64,000 nt of DNA from Providencia vermicola. Lineage in GTDB: Bacteria; Pseudomonadota; Gammaproteobacteria; Enterobacterales; Enterobacteriaceae. The DNA is taken from the NCBI RefSeq assembly GCF_010748935.1, contig NZ_CP048796.1, positions 1,057,001 through 1,121,000 of the forward strand. The letters are read 5' to 3'. A program made the position numbers and the translations under genes. The notes beneath the pieces are model-generated. The model had not been told where the DNA came from. It did not search any database and saw only the letters and a list, made by a program, of their open reading frames with translations. This document shows, one piece after another, positions 41,257 through 50,229 of this stretch; position 1 is the first letter of the stretch, and every line of letters starts with the position of its first letter.

Positions 41257-41635
41257 TATTCATGTTGTTTTAGATAATCAAGCAGGTCAATTAGCCTTAC
41301 TAGGAGAAACATTAGGTCATCATGGTATTGGATTAGAAGGAGGGGGAATATTTACGATTGGCGATGAGTGTCATGCTCATTTTCTCGTTGAACAGGGCGA
41401 GCAGGCTAAGGTTGTATTAGAGCAGATTGGATTATCAGTACGAGCGATCCATACCCCGTTAATTCGTCAGTTAAAGCAAGAAAGGCCGGGGGAACTCGGA
41501 GAAATAGCACGCGTGTTAGCAGAAAATGGCATTAATATTTTAGTGCAGTACAGTGACCATGCAAATAAACTGATCCTAATAACCGACAATGATAATATGG
41601 CCGCATCTGTCACGCTTGCTTGGGCAATAAAGTGA
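41249..41635 (+). CDS. ACT domain (amino acid-binding) small protein
   Basis: 128 residues with two ACT-like repeats: [26 protein letters not shown] at the N-terminus and [19 protein letters not shown] near residue 75. ACT pairs usually bind amino acids as regulators. The ATG at 41249 overlaps the preceding gene and has AGGA 8 bases upstream. It lies between the ABM-like and ArsR-like genes and is probably in one operon with both. I recall an amino-acid-binding protein annotated next to tet(B) in Tn10-bearing plasmids. Confidence 0.75.
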   Translation: MFDIHVVLDNQAGQLALLGETLGHHGIGLEGGGIFTIGDECHAHFLVEQGEQAKVVLEQIGLSVRAIHTPLIRQLKQERPGELGEIARVLAENGINILVQYSDHANKLILITDNDNMAASVTLAWAIK

Positions 41636-41641
41636 ACGACT

Positions 41642-42941
<1,300 letters not shown>

Positions 42942-42952
42942 CTAATTTATGA

Positions 42953-42982
42953 TTGACACTCTATCACTGATAGAGTTATTTT
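42953..42982 (+). promoter_or_regulatory. tetA promoter
   Basis: TTGACA at 42953-42958 and TATTTT at 42977-42982 with an 18-base spacer flank operator tetO1, the arrangement of the Tn10 tetA promoter. Confidence 0.75.
42958..42976. promoter_or_regulatory. tet operator O1
   Basis: ACTCTATCACTGATAGAGT, a near-perfect 19-base palindrome. It matches Tn10 tetO1 as I recall it with one change at the centre (ATTGAT to ACTGAT). Confidence 0.93.
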
Positions 42983-42987
42983 ACCAC

Positions 42988-43006
42988 TCCCTATCAGTGA
43001 TAGAGT
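42988..43006. promoter_or_regulatory. tet operator O2
   Basis: TCCCTATCAGTGATAGAGT, which matches Tn10 tetO2 as I recall it except for the last base. Its centre is 30 bases from that of O1, the Tn10 spacing, and it lies 8 bases before the tetA ATG. Confidence 0.93.
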
Positions 43007-43014
43007 TGAGTGAA

Positions 43015-44205
43015 ATGAACAAATCAGCAAAGATTGCATTGGTAATTACGTTACTCGATGCCATGGGGATTGGCCTTATTATGCCAGTCTTACCCACCTT
43101 ATTACGTGAATTTATTGCGCCAGAAAATATTGCCAATCATTTTGGTGTGTTGTTGGCTTTATATGCATTAATGCAAGTTATTTTTGCACCTTGGCTTGGA
43201 AAGATGTCTGACCGATTTGGTCGTCGTCCCATTTTATTATTATCACTCCTTGGTGCGTCTTTGGATTATTTATTATTGGCTTTTTCAAGCGCGCTTTGGA
43301 TGTTGTATTTAGGGCGTCTATTATCAGGAATTACGGGAGCGACTGGAGCCGTCGCCGCATCAGTAATAGCAGATACCACGTCATCTTCTGAACGAGTGAA
43401 ATGGTTTGGTAGGTTAGGGGCAAGTTTTGGTATTGGACTCATAGCTGGTCCCATTATTGGTGGATTAGCGGGAGATATTTCACCCCATAGCCCATTTTTT
43501 ATTGCCGCATTTTTAAATATAACGACTTTCTTCTTTGTCATGATTCACTTCAATGAAACTGGAAAAACTGCGGAAGATGCCAATCTTAATAAAGATAAAG
43601 AGGCCGTGATTAAATCCGGTTCCGTGTCTATGACGCTCTTTAAAACGATGCCAATTTTACTGGTCATCTATTTTTCAGCCCAATTGATTGGACAAATTCC
43701 AGCAACAGTATGGGTGCTGTTTACTGAGAATCGCTTTGGTTGGAACAGTATGATGGTTGGTTTTTCATTGGCTGGACTTGGTTGTTTACATGCTCTATTT
43801 CAAGCGTTTATAACTGGAAAAATTGCCAAAAAGTGGGGGGAGAAAACAACGGTACTTGTAGGATTTATTGCAGATAGTAGCGCTTTTATTTTTTTAGCAT
43901 TTATTTCAGAAGGATGGCTAATTTTTCCTGTTTTAATTCTGCTTGCTGGCGGAGGGATTGCATTACCAGCATTACAGGGGGCGATGTCGGTTCAAGCAAA
44001 TCATCACCAGCAAGGTGCGTTACAAGGGTTATTAGTCAGTTTGACGAATGCAAGTGGTGTTATCGGTCCTTTAATGTTTGCGCTTATTTATAATCAAACT
44101 CTCGCTATTTGGGATGGTTGGGTTTGGCTAATAGGATTGATGCTCTATTTGATTATCATTTTATTGTCGATAAGCTATATGCCAAAGCGTGCAAATGCAC
44201 TTTAA
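43015..44205 (+). CDS. tetA(B)-like: Tetracycline efflux MFS transporter TetA, class B-like
   Basis: 396-residue, 12-segment inner-membrane antiporter exporting tetracycline-metal complexes in exchange for protons. Motif A is GKMSDRFGRRP after TM2, and TM4-5 hold GRLLSGITGATGAVAAS and GPIIGG. It aligns end to end with Tn10 TetA(B). By memory it differs more than TetR does, chiefly in the central loop (about residues 180-205) and the last 15 residues. The true start is the ATG at 43015, as in Tn10; the open frame extends upstream through the operators. It confers tetracycline resistance by family. Host level and substrate range are not readable here. Confidence 0.94.
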   Translation: MNKSAKIALVITLLDAMGIGLIMPVLPTLLREFIAPENIANHFGVLLALYALMQVIFAPWLGKMSDRFGRRPILLLSLLGASLDYLLLAFSSALWMLYLGRLLSGITGATGAVAASVIADTTSSSERVKWFGRLGASFGIGLIAGPIIGGLAGDISPHSPFFIAAFLNITTFFFVMIHFNETGKTAEDANLNKDKEAVIKSGSVSMTLFKTMPILLVIYFSAQLIGQIPATVWVLFTENRFGWNSMMVGFSLAGLGCLHALFQAFITGKIAKKWGEKTTVLVGFIADSSAFIFLAFISEGWLIFPVLILLAGGGIALPALQGAMSVQANHHQQGALQGLLVSLTNASGVIGPLMFALIYNQTLAIWDGWVWLIGLMLYLIIILLSISYMPKRANAL

Positions 44206-44265
44206 GCATTAATATGCAGAAAATCTACGCCTAATCATTCAAAGAATGGCACGATTTGAGATTTA

Positions 44266-44600
44266 TTATGGTGTGCTTTTTTGTGAAATCAGTAAGGGAA
44301 ATGCATGTTCTTCTCCCCAGCTTTTGAGTAACAACAGAATAGGTTTTAGAGATTGACCTTTTTCTGTCAGGCTATACTCAACTTTTGGGGGGACGACAGG
44401 AAATACTTCTCGGTGAATTAATCCCGCTGATTCCAACCCGTGTAATTGTTTGGTGAGTATACGATGAGTCATAAATTTGAGGCGACGTTGTTATTCCTTA
44501 AACCTCAACGTTTGGTCAGTAAGCTAGTAAAGGATCATGCCTTTCCCTTTACCATCAATCAGCTTTAATGAAGCTTCGACGGGCAGCCATCATATTCATA
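44266..44600 (-). pseudogene. Decayed HxlR-family regulator
   Basis: The last 68 codons (44266-44472) read as the C-terminal two thirds of an HxlR winged-helix protein (THRILTKQLHGLESAGLIHREVF..PPKVEYSLTEKG). Reading on upstream, the family sequence continues (LTDQTLRFKE, QRRLKF) but is broken by TAA at 44491-44493 and TAG at 44524-44526. Further up, IDGKGKGMILY and PVEASLKL are recognisable, with a one-base loss near 44581-44583 after a CP codon pair. An invariant-type Trp is replaced by Gly in GKGKG. HxlR regulators often control a divergent oxidoreductase, here the nitroreductase. Confidence 0.8.
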
Positions 44601-44735
44601 AGTATCATAGCGAGGTTTTTTACAGTATCCATTATGTGACTATATATCAAAAATGTACGTACTTGTTAAAGAGGTAGTATTGGTTATGATATTAACTTTC
44701 CCATTGTTATTGCTGTTATTGATAGGATAAAAGTT

Positions 44736-45389
44736 ATGTCAATCATTGATGTCGCTATGAAACGTTATTCAACAAAATCATTTGATCCAACTAAAACCAT
44801 TTCTGATGATGTGGTTGAAAAACTTAAACAGTTGTTAAGGTACAGCCCTTCTAGTGTTAATATCCAACCTTGGTATTTTATTATTGCGCAAAGCAGTGAC
44901 GCTAAACAACGCATGGCAAAATCAACAGCAGCTAATTATGCGTTTAATACTCCAAAAATACTTGATGCGTCTCATGTCATCTTATTCTGTAGCAAAACTA
45001 ACGTTGATACAGCTTATATGAATAAGATACTTGAACAAGAAGCATTCGATGGCCGTTATGCATTAGATGAACATAAAACGATGATGGCAGGAGCAAGGGA
45101 TTTCTTTGTGAATTATCATCGAAATACGCAAAAAGACTTGTCTCAATGGCTGAAAAATCAAACTTTTATTAACTTAGGAAGCTTTTTAATGGGGGCTGCT
45201 GCGTTAGGTGTGGATGCAGTACCAATGGAAGGTATGGATTTTGCTATTCTTGATCGCGAATTTACGCTGACTGAACAAGGGTTAGAGCCTATTGCGATGG
45301 TTGCTTTAGGATACCGTGCTGTCGATGATTTTAATGCTGAGTTAACCAAGTCGCGTTTACCTGAAAAAGAGATCATGACCGTTATTTAA
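44736..45389 (+). CDS. nfsB: Oxygen-insensitive NAD(P)H nitroreductase, NfsB-like
   Basis: 217 residues, the E. coli NfsB length. RYSTKSFDPTK near the N-terminus, LLRYSPSSVNIQPWYFII and GAAALGVDAVPMEG are FMN-contact motifs of the NfsB branch. It reduces nitroaromatics and quinones by two-electron steps. It is divergent from the decayed HxlR gene, which was probably its repressor, so expression may now be unregulated. It is followed by a terminator. Confidence 0.92.
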   Translation: MSIIDVAMKRYSTKSFDPTKTISDDVVEKLKQLLRYSPSSVNIQPWYFIIAQSSDAKQRMAKSTAANYAFNTPKILDASHVILFCSKTNVDTAYMNKILEQEAFDGRYALDEHKTMMAGARDFFVNYHRNTQKDLSQWLKNQTFINLGSFLMGAAALGVDAVPMEGMDFAILDREFTLTEQGLEPIAMVALGYRAVDDFNAELTKSRLPEKEIMTVI

Positions 45390-45413
45390 ATAAACATAAC
45401 TCTTCTTTAATGT

Positions 45414-45447
45414 AAAAGGTAACTCATTAATATGAATTACCTTTTTG
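45414..45447 (+). terminator. Terminator after the nitroreductase gene
   Basis: Stem AAAAGGTAA / TTACCTTTTT with a 14-base loop, followed by T-rich sequence, 24 bases after the stop. Confidence 0.8.
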
Positions 45448-45970
45448 TTTTTTTAGTGAATGACACGATAAGTCATGTAGCGTGTAAAAGTTATCTGTTT
45501 TTAGATGCATTATTATTTATTGTTCTTTTTTATCGTGTATTTTTATTATTTATATTCCTGTTATCATCTATTAAAGATGATTTAGATTTAACTTATTCTG
45601 TTTTCATCAATATAAAATGTTTTAACAGTCTGTTATTTTAAGATAGCTAAATTTTATTATTTTAATTTAATAGTTTTAAATTTTAAAAAATAGATTAAAA
45701 TTTTAAACGTATTAAAGATAAAAAACGAAACCTGTTCTCTTTTAGATAAAAGCGTTTTATTCAAAAAATGACCAGCAATGTTATTATTTTAATACTTATT
45801 CTAATAAAAATATCTTCTCAGCTGTGATTAGATTATGCCTGTGTTCATTGGCAGTGAAGGATACCGTTGTTGATGATGTTATTATGATAATTACGTTCAT
45901 CGTCAGCAACAATAGCAACGTCTTTTATGTATTTATCTCATAGAGCCATAGTTATTATTGGAGTTGTAAG
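45448..45970. other. AT-rich intergenic region before the benzoylformate decarboxylase-like gene
   Basis: More than 500 bases, very AT-rich between 45590 and 45830. A 69-codon frame starting at 45432 begins inside the terminator and is hydrophobic low-complexity sequence, so I do not call it a gene. Promoter elements for the next gene are probably in the last 150 bases; TTGGAG at 45958 is its ribosome binding site. Confidence 0.4.
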
Positions 45971-47602
45971 ATGAAAAAAACGATCCGCCAAGTGACATTC
46001 GATTTATTACGTGAATTGGATATCACGACTATTTTTGGAAATCCTGGCTCGACAGAAGAAACATTCCTTAAAGATTTTCCGAGCGATTTTCGTTATATCC
46101 AAACTTTACAGGAAGCCTCAGCCGTTGCGGCAGCTGATGGTTATGCGCAAGCGACACGTAAAGTTGCTTTAGTCAACGTGCATACCTCCGCTGGACTGAG
46201 TAATGCAATGAGTAACATCTTAACGGCTTATATGAATAGAACGCCACTCATTGTCACTGCGGGTAACCAAACTCGTGAAATGTTACTTATGGAACCATGG
46301 CTGACAAATATTGAACCGGAAACCTTACCTAAACCATGGGTTAAATGGAGCTATCAACCTGCACGGGCGGAAGATGTTCCCGCGGCATTTATGCGTGCAT
46401 ACGCAATGGCGCTTCAACCACCGGCAGGCCCTGTTTTTTTATCGATTCCTCTGGATGATTGGGATAAAGCGGCTTTAGAAGAGCACGCCGTTGTGCGTTC
46501 TATACCACAGCGTATCGGTTATGACCCTGTACGTTTGGAAGAGTTTGCTGATGCTATCATGGCTGCCAAAAATCCGGTTTTGATTTATGGTTCAGCGATT
46601 GCTCGTGGGCAGGGATGGGATGCAGGTATCAAACTTGCTGAAAAATTAAATATCCCTGTTTGGGCCGCCCCAGCTTCAGAACGTCCTGCTTTTCCTGAGA
46701 CTCATCCTCTTTATGCGGGAGGGTTACCATTTGCGATTAAACCTTTATCAGAAAAGTTGCAAGGGCATGACTTAGCGGTGGTCATTGGTGCGCCTGTTTT
46801 TCGTTATTATCCTTATGTATCAGGTCATTATATTCCTGAAGGGTTACGTTTATTGCATATAACGGATGATCCTATTGAAATAGGCAGAGCGCCAGTCGGA
46901 GACAGTCTTTTAAGTGATGCAGTCTTAGCGATTGAAGGTTTAACTGAGCTTGTTAGCCCAAGAACGGCCCCATCACAAACAATTATTAAACAAACCCATA
47001 ATATGGCTCCACATCCAGCAGCCGTTGAGCCAGAAACGCAGCAATCTGTATTGAGTGCGGCAGCGTTATTTCGAACCTTGAGAGCTGTTTCTCCAAAAGA
47101 AACAATCTTGGTGGAAGAATCGCCATCTAATTTAGGCGAATTACATCGTGAATGGCCGATAGAGACTCCTGATTCTTTTTATACTTTTGCGAGTGGATCT
47201 TTGGGATGGAATTTACCTGCGAGTGTCGGTATTGCTCTTGGAGAGAAGGATAGTGGTCGTAATAGGCCTGTAATGGCAATTATTGGCGATGGTTCAATGC
47301 AATATTCCATTCAAGGGCTTTGGAGTGCAGCGCAACAGCAATTACCCATTATATTTGTGATCCCTAAAAATGATGAATACGCCATTTTGAAATCATTTTC
47401 GGTATTAGAGCAAACGCCGGGAGTGCCGGGTCTTGATATCCCAGGGCTGGATATTGTTTCATTAGCGAAAGGTTATGGTTGTTCTGCCGTTAGGGCTGAA
47501 ACAATAGAACAGGTTAAAGCCGCATGTGAGGACGCATTTAAGCGGCAGGGGCCTACGGTGATTGAAGTTCCTATTTTGCCTTCAATTCCCCCATTGATTT
47601 AA
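45971..47602 (+). CDS. mdlC: ThDP-dependent decarboxylase, benzoylformate decarboxylase-like
   Basis: 543 residues with overall match to Pseudomonas MdlC. Ser27 (GNPGST), Glu48 (TLQEAS) and His71 (NVHTSAG) correspond to active-site Ser26, Glu47 and His70. The ThDP motif is GDGSMQYS..KNDEY. The second catalytic histidine (His281 in MdlC, in FRYHQY) is replaced by Tyr280 in FRYYPY. Other mandelate-pathway genes are absent. So the class is clear but the substrate is uncertain. The gene stands alone, with a strong terminator behind it. Confidence 0.8.
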   Translation: MKKTIRQVTFDLLRELDITTIFGNPGSTEETFLKDFPSDFRYIQTLQEASAVAAADGYAQATRKVALVNVHTSAGLSNAMSNILTAYMNRTPLIVTAGNQTREMLLMEPWLTNIEPETLPKPWVKWSYQPARAEDVPAAFMRAYAMALQPPAGPVFLSIPLDDWDKAALEEHAVVRSIPQRIGYDPVRLEEFADAIMAAKNPVLIYGSAIARGQGWDAGIKLAEKLNIPVWAAPASERPAFPETHPLYAGGLPFAIKPLSEKLQGHDLAVVIGAPVFRYYPYVSGHYIPEGLRLLHITDDPIEIGRAPVGDSLLSDAVLAIEGLTELVSPRTAPSQTIIKQTHNMAPHPAAVEPETQQSVLSAAALFRTLRAVSPKETILVEESPSNLGELHREWPIETPDSFYTFASGSLGWNLPASVGIALGEKDSGRNRPVMAIIGDGSMQYSIQGLWSAAQQQLPIIFVIPKNDEYAILKSFSVLEQTPGVPGLDIPGLDIVSLAKGYGCSAVRAETIEQVKAACEDAFKRQGPTVIEVPILPSIPPLI

Positions 47603-47637
47603 CCAATAACAGCGTGTTTTTATGCATTAAATCTCTT

Positions 47638-47686
47638 AAGCTCCCTCTTAAAGTTGTTGTTTAACTTTAAGAGGGAGCTTTATTTT
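47638..47686. terminator. Strong bidirectional terminator
   Basis: A perfect 18-base stem (AAGCTCCCTCTTAAAGTT / AACTTTAAGAGGGAGCTT) with a short loop and a following T run lies between the convergent mdlC-like and tetC-like genes. Confidence 0.9.
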
Positions 47687-47737
47687 TGAAAAGGATGACT
47701 GAGTAAATAAATTAAATTTAAGTATAATGGCGTTATG

Positions 47738-48328
47738 TTATTTTTTTAAACTTAACAAAAAGTCACGATAAATAGCGATAAACTGATTTTTTTGCTCTGC
47801 AATTTGTTTAATATTTTTTGCATGTATTGCAATATGCATGAACCAGCCATTTAGTAAGTTTTTTAGCACGTCATCACTGTAATCTTTCAGCTGATGTTGT
47901 TGAATTAATTCACCGATAATTGCATTGACCCGACCTGAAGTATATTCCAGATTTATTTTTTCGAGCTCATTCCAACCAATGACAGGCATGACTTCTTGAA
48001 TAGGAATAAGTGTATGATTATTAGCAATAATATAATCAAGGTAGCACTCAAAAACACGTTCTAAAGCTGACCAACTATCCATTAAATCTACGTTTGTTGT
48101 GATGTAATTATCAATAATAGTGAGTTGTTGTTTATAGCAAGCACAGAGCAGCTGCTTTTTATTTTTAAAGTGGTGATAAAAAGCACCTTTGGTTACCAAG
48201 GCTTTTGCTGAAATCTCATCGATTGAAACCGTTTGATAGCCTTTTTCTACAAATAAGATTCGTGCTGAATCTACCAGTAATTGGTGAGTGCTTTTAAAAT
48301 TTTTTTGTTGCTGATTTCTATTTTCCAT
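47738..48328 (-). CDS. tetC: TetR-family regulator TetC (Tn10 TetC homologue)
   Basis: 196 residues. The N-terminal helix-turn-helix VDSARILFVEKGYQTVSIDEISAKALVTKGAFYHHFKNKKQLL matches the TetR family, and the chain from MENRNQQQKNF to its end matches Tn10 TetC (197 residues) as I remember it. The ATG at 48328 is the Tn10 start; 15 further in-frame codons run upstream without a ribosome signal. It is divergent from tetD, as in Tn10, where TetC represses both genes. Its natural ligand is unknown. Confidence 0.88.
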   Translation of the reverse strand: MENRNQQQKNFKSTHQLLVDSARILFVEKGYQTVSIDEISAKALVTKGAFYHHFKNKKQLLCACYKQQLTIIDNYITTNVDLMDSWSALERVFECYLDYIIANNHTLIPIQEVMPVIGWNELEKINLEYTSGRVNAIIGELIQQHQLKDYSDDVLKNLLNGWFMHIAIHAKNIKQIAEQKNQFIAIYRDFLLSLKK

Positions 48329-48343
48329 GATAGATATAAAAAT

Positions 48344-48362
48344 AACATACCGACAGTATGTT
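48344..48362. promoter_or_regulatory. Inverted repeat between tetC and tetD, probable TetC operator
   Basis: AACATAC-5 bases-GTATGTT, a 7-base perfect inverted repeat of the kind bound by TetR-family proteins, lies 15 bases upstream of the tetC start and 55 bases from tetD, where a bound repressor would cover both promoters. Confidence 0.65.
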
Positions 48363-48416
48363 AATAATATCACGATGGTATAGCCGTGACAATCTTGAAA
48401 GCATTTAGGTTATTTT

Positions 48417-49349
48417 ATGTATATTGAACAGCACTCTCGCTATCAAAATAAAGCCAATAGCATCCAATTACGATGGGACGATGAACAGTTTCATATAACT
48501 GTTATTAAAGATGTTTTATTATGGATAGAGCATAATCTAGATCAATCTTTATTGCTTGATGATGTTGCAAATAAAGCCGGTTATACTAAGTGGTATTTTC
48601 AGCGCTTATTCAAAAAAGTGACGGGAATCACTTTAGCGGCTTATATTAGAGCTCGTCGTTTGACTAAAGCGGCTGTGGAGCTAAGGTTAACTAAAAAGAC
48701 GATTTTAGAAATAGCGCTAAAATACCAATTTGATTCACAGCAATCTTTTACTCGCCGATTTAAATACATTTTTAAGGTTATTCCAAGTTGTTATCGACGA
48801 AATAAATTGTGGAATTTGGATGCTATGCAGCCTCCTATTAACTTTGATATTAACTACTTAGCTATTCCGCAAATTGTTGATTGTCTACCATACACTTTAT
48901 ATGTTAAAGACTATCAATATTTGTCTTCACTCGATGAAGTTGGGTTGTTGCATGAAAGTATCAGAGAAACATTTTGGGCTGATTTCTTTAAATCCACTAA
49001 TTTAAAAATAAAAGAATGCTATGTGCTGATCGACTACCAAAAAACGGAAAAGAGGTCACACATGGTGCAGGTTTTTTATCAAATAGGATTAAAGGCAACA
49101 GATTCTATCGTTGATAAGAAAGAATTTAGGGAAATTAATTTACCAAGTGGTAAGTACGCTAAATTCTCATTTAAAGGTTCTTTAGCTGAGTATCGTGATT
49201 TTAACTTAAATCTTTACCTTTACTCGCTTCCTTCTTTAGGGTTATTTCGCCGTGAGGGGGAGGATATTGAAAAGTATATTAATCAAAAAGAAAATGTTGA
49301 ATTTCCCTTAAATGACATTGAAATCGAATATTTTGTTCCTATCTATTAA
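48417..49349 (+). CDS. tetD: AraC-family activator, full-length TetD homologue with C-terminal effector domain
   Basis: 310 residues. Residues 1-138 match Tn10 TetD, a MarA/SoxS/Rob-type AraC activator, from MYIEQHSRYQNKAN to RRNKLWNLDAMQ, with both helix-turn-helix motifs (LDDVANKAGYTKWYFQRLF; ILEIALKYQFDSQQSFTRRFK). Residues about 140-310 form an additional domain with the GyrI-like/AraC effector-binding pattern (FREINLPSGKYAKFSFKG, then PLNDIEIEYFVPIY), as in Rob. I recall Tn10 TetD as exactly 138 residues, so the mobile form has lost this domain. Likely targets are mar/sox/rob-type promoters, inferred from TetD studies. Confidence 0.88.
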   Translation: MYIEQHSRYQNKANSIQLRWDDEQFHITVIKDVLLWIEHNLDQSLLLDDVANKAGYTKWYFQRLFKKVTGITLAAYIRARRLTKAAVELRLTKKTILEIALKYQFDSQQSFTRRFKYIFKVIPSCYRRNKLWNLDAMQPPINFDINYLAIPQIVDCLPYTLYVKDYQYLSSLDEVGLLHESIRETFWADFFKSTNLKIKECYVLIDYQKTEKRSHMVQVFYQIGLKATDSIVDKKEFREINLPSGKYAKFSFKGSLAEYRDFNLNLYLYSLPSLGLFRREGEDIEKYINQKENVEFPLNDIEIEYFVPIY

Positions 49350-49434
49350 GTTACCAAATCATTTTATTCTTTGTTTTTTATACACATGAGTAATCTGAGC
49401 TGTTATCAACAATCACTGTTAAAAATGAGATTAT

Positions 49435-49839
49435 ATGTCAAAAAAATTGATTAACCCTGATGCTGTTTTTAATTCATTACAGTATGGATTTAGCCAAGCG
49501 ATTGAAACTCAAGGTTCACGTCAAATTTTTCTTTCAGGGCAAGTTGGCGTTGATGCAAACCAGCGTACTGTTGCAGGAGGAATGTATGAGCAAACCATCC
49601 AATCGATTGAAAATATTAAGCATGTTTTAAAAGCGGCGAACGGAACGTTAGATGATGTTGTTATGTTACGAATTTATATTAAGCAAGGTGCTGATAGCGA
49701 AGAAGAACAACAAGCGATATCTCAGGCGCTAAAAGAGAAATTCACGTCGACACCTCCTGCTTCATCATGGATTATTGTCACAGGATTATCACTACCTGAG
49801 TGGTTGATTGAAATTGAAGCACATGCAGTGCTCAATTAA
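49435..49839 (+). CDS. RidA-family protein
   Basis: 134 residues of the Rid/YER057c/UK114 fold: QIFLSGQVGVDANQRTVAGGMYEQTIQSIENIKHVL in the first half, and PPASSWIIVTGLSLPEWLIEIEAHAVL at the end. The catalytic-type Arg of true RidA (in PxRxxV) is replaced by Ser in PPASSW, so imine deaminase activity is doubtful. It lies 85 bases after tetD on the same strand. Function unknown. Confidence 0.8.
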   Translation: MSKKLINPDAVFNSLQYGFSQAIETQGSRQIFLSGQVGVDANQRTVAGGMYEQTIQSIENIKHVLKAANGTLDDVVMLRIYIKQGADSEEEQQAISQALKEKFTSTPPASSWIIVTGLSLPEWLIEIEAHAVLN

Positions 49840-49846
49840 AAAGGAT

Positions 49847-49874
49847 AACCGGTAATATTTGATTATCGGTTTTT
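49847..49874 (+). terminator. Terminator after the RidA-family gene
   Basis: Stem AACCGGTAAT / ATTATCGGTT with one mismatch and a 5-base loop ends in five T residues. Confidence 0.7.
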
Positions 49875-50229
49875 ACTAATCTAAACCATAGCTAGTGATA
49901 TCTCCGCCAATCATCCAATAATGATGAGTGGTGATAAATATATCGACCGGTATCTCAAAAATGGAATTTCACACTAAAGTTAAATTGCCCACCAAAACTG
50001 AATCTAACGTTTAAGATTACCCTCAAAAATAGTGTTAAATAATGAGCATTAAACAAATGGAAATGGATAAGACTATTCAGTTAATAATTTCCACTCATAA
50101 ATGGAAATAATGTGTCTGCACAGTTTCTAATGATTTTTCTATTCTGAAAATGCTGTCGTTAGATTTAATGCTCATATTTTTTTGTACCAAGATATGAGGT
50201 TTGCATTGTCATTAACTTGGAAATTTATT
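49875..50229. other. Intergenic region before the lactonase gene
   Basis: About 355 bases with no gene or clear regulatory palindrome. The lactonase promoter probably lies between 50080 and 50200. Confidence 0.35.

Noticed and set aside
42949-43014. Longer tetA frame starting at 42949
   Set aside because: It runs through both operators and the promoter. The ATG at 43015 corresponds to the Tn10 start.
45432-45641. 69-codon frame after nfsB
   Set aside because: It starts inside a terminator hairpin and is hydrophobic AT-driven sequence with no family signal.
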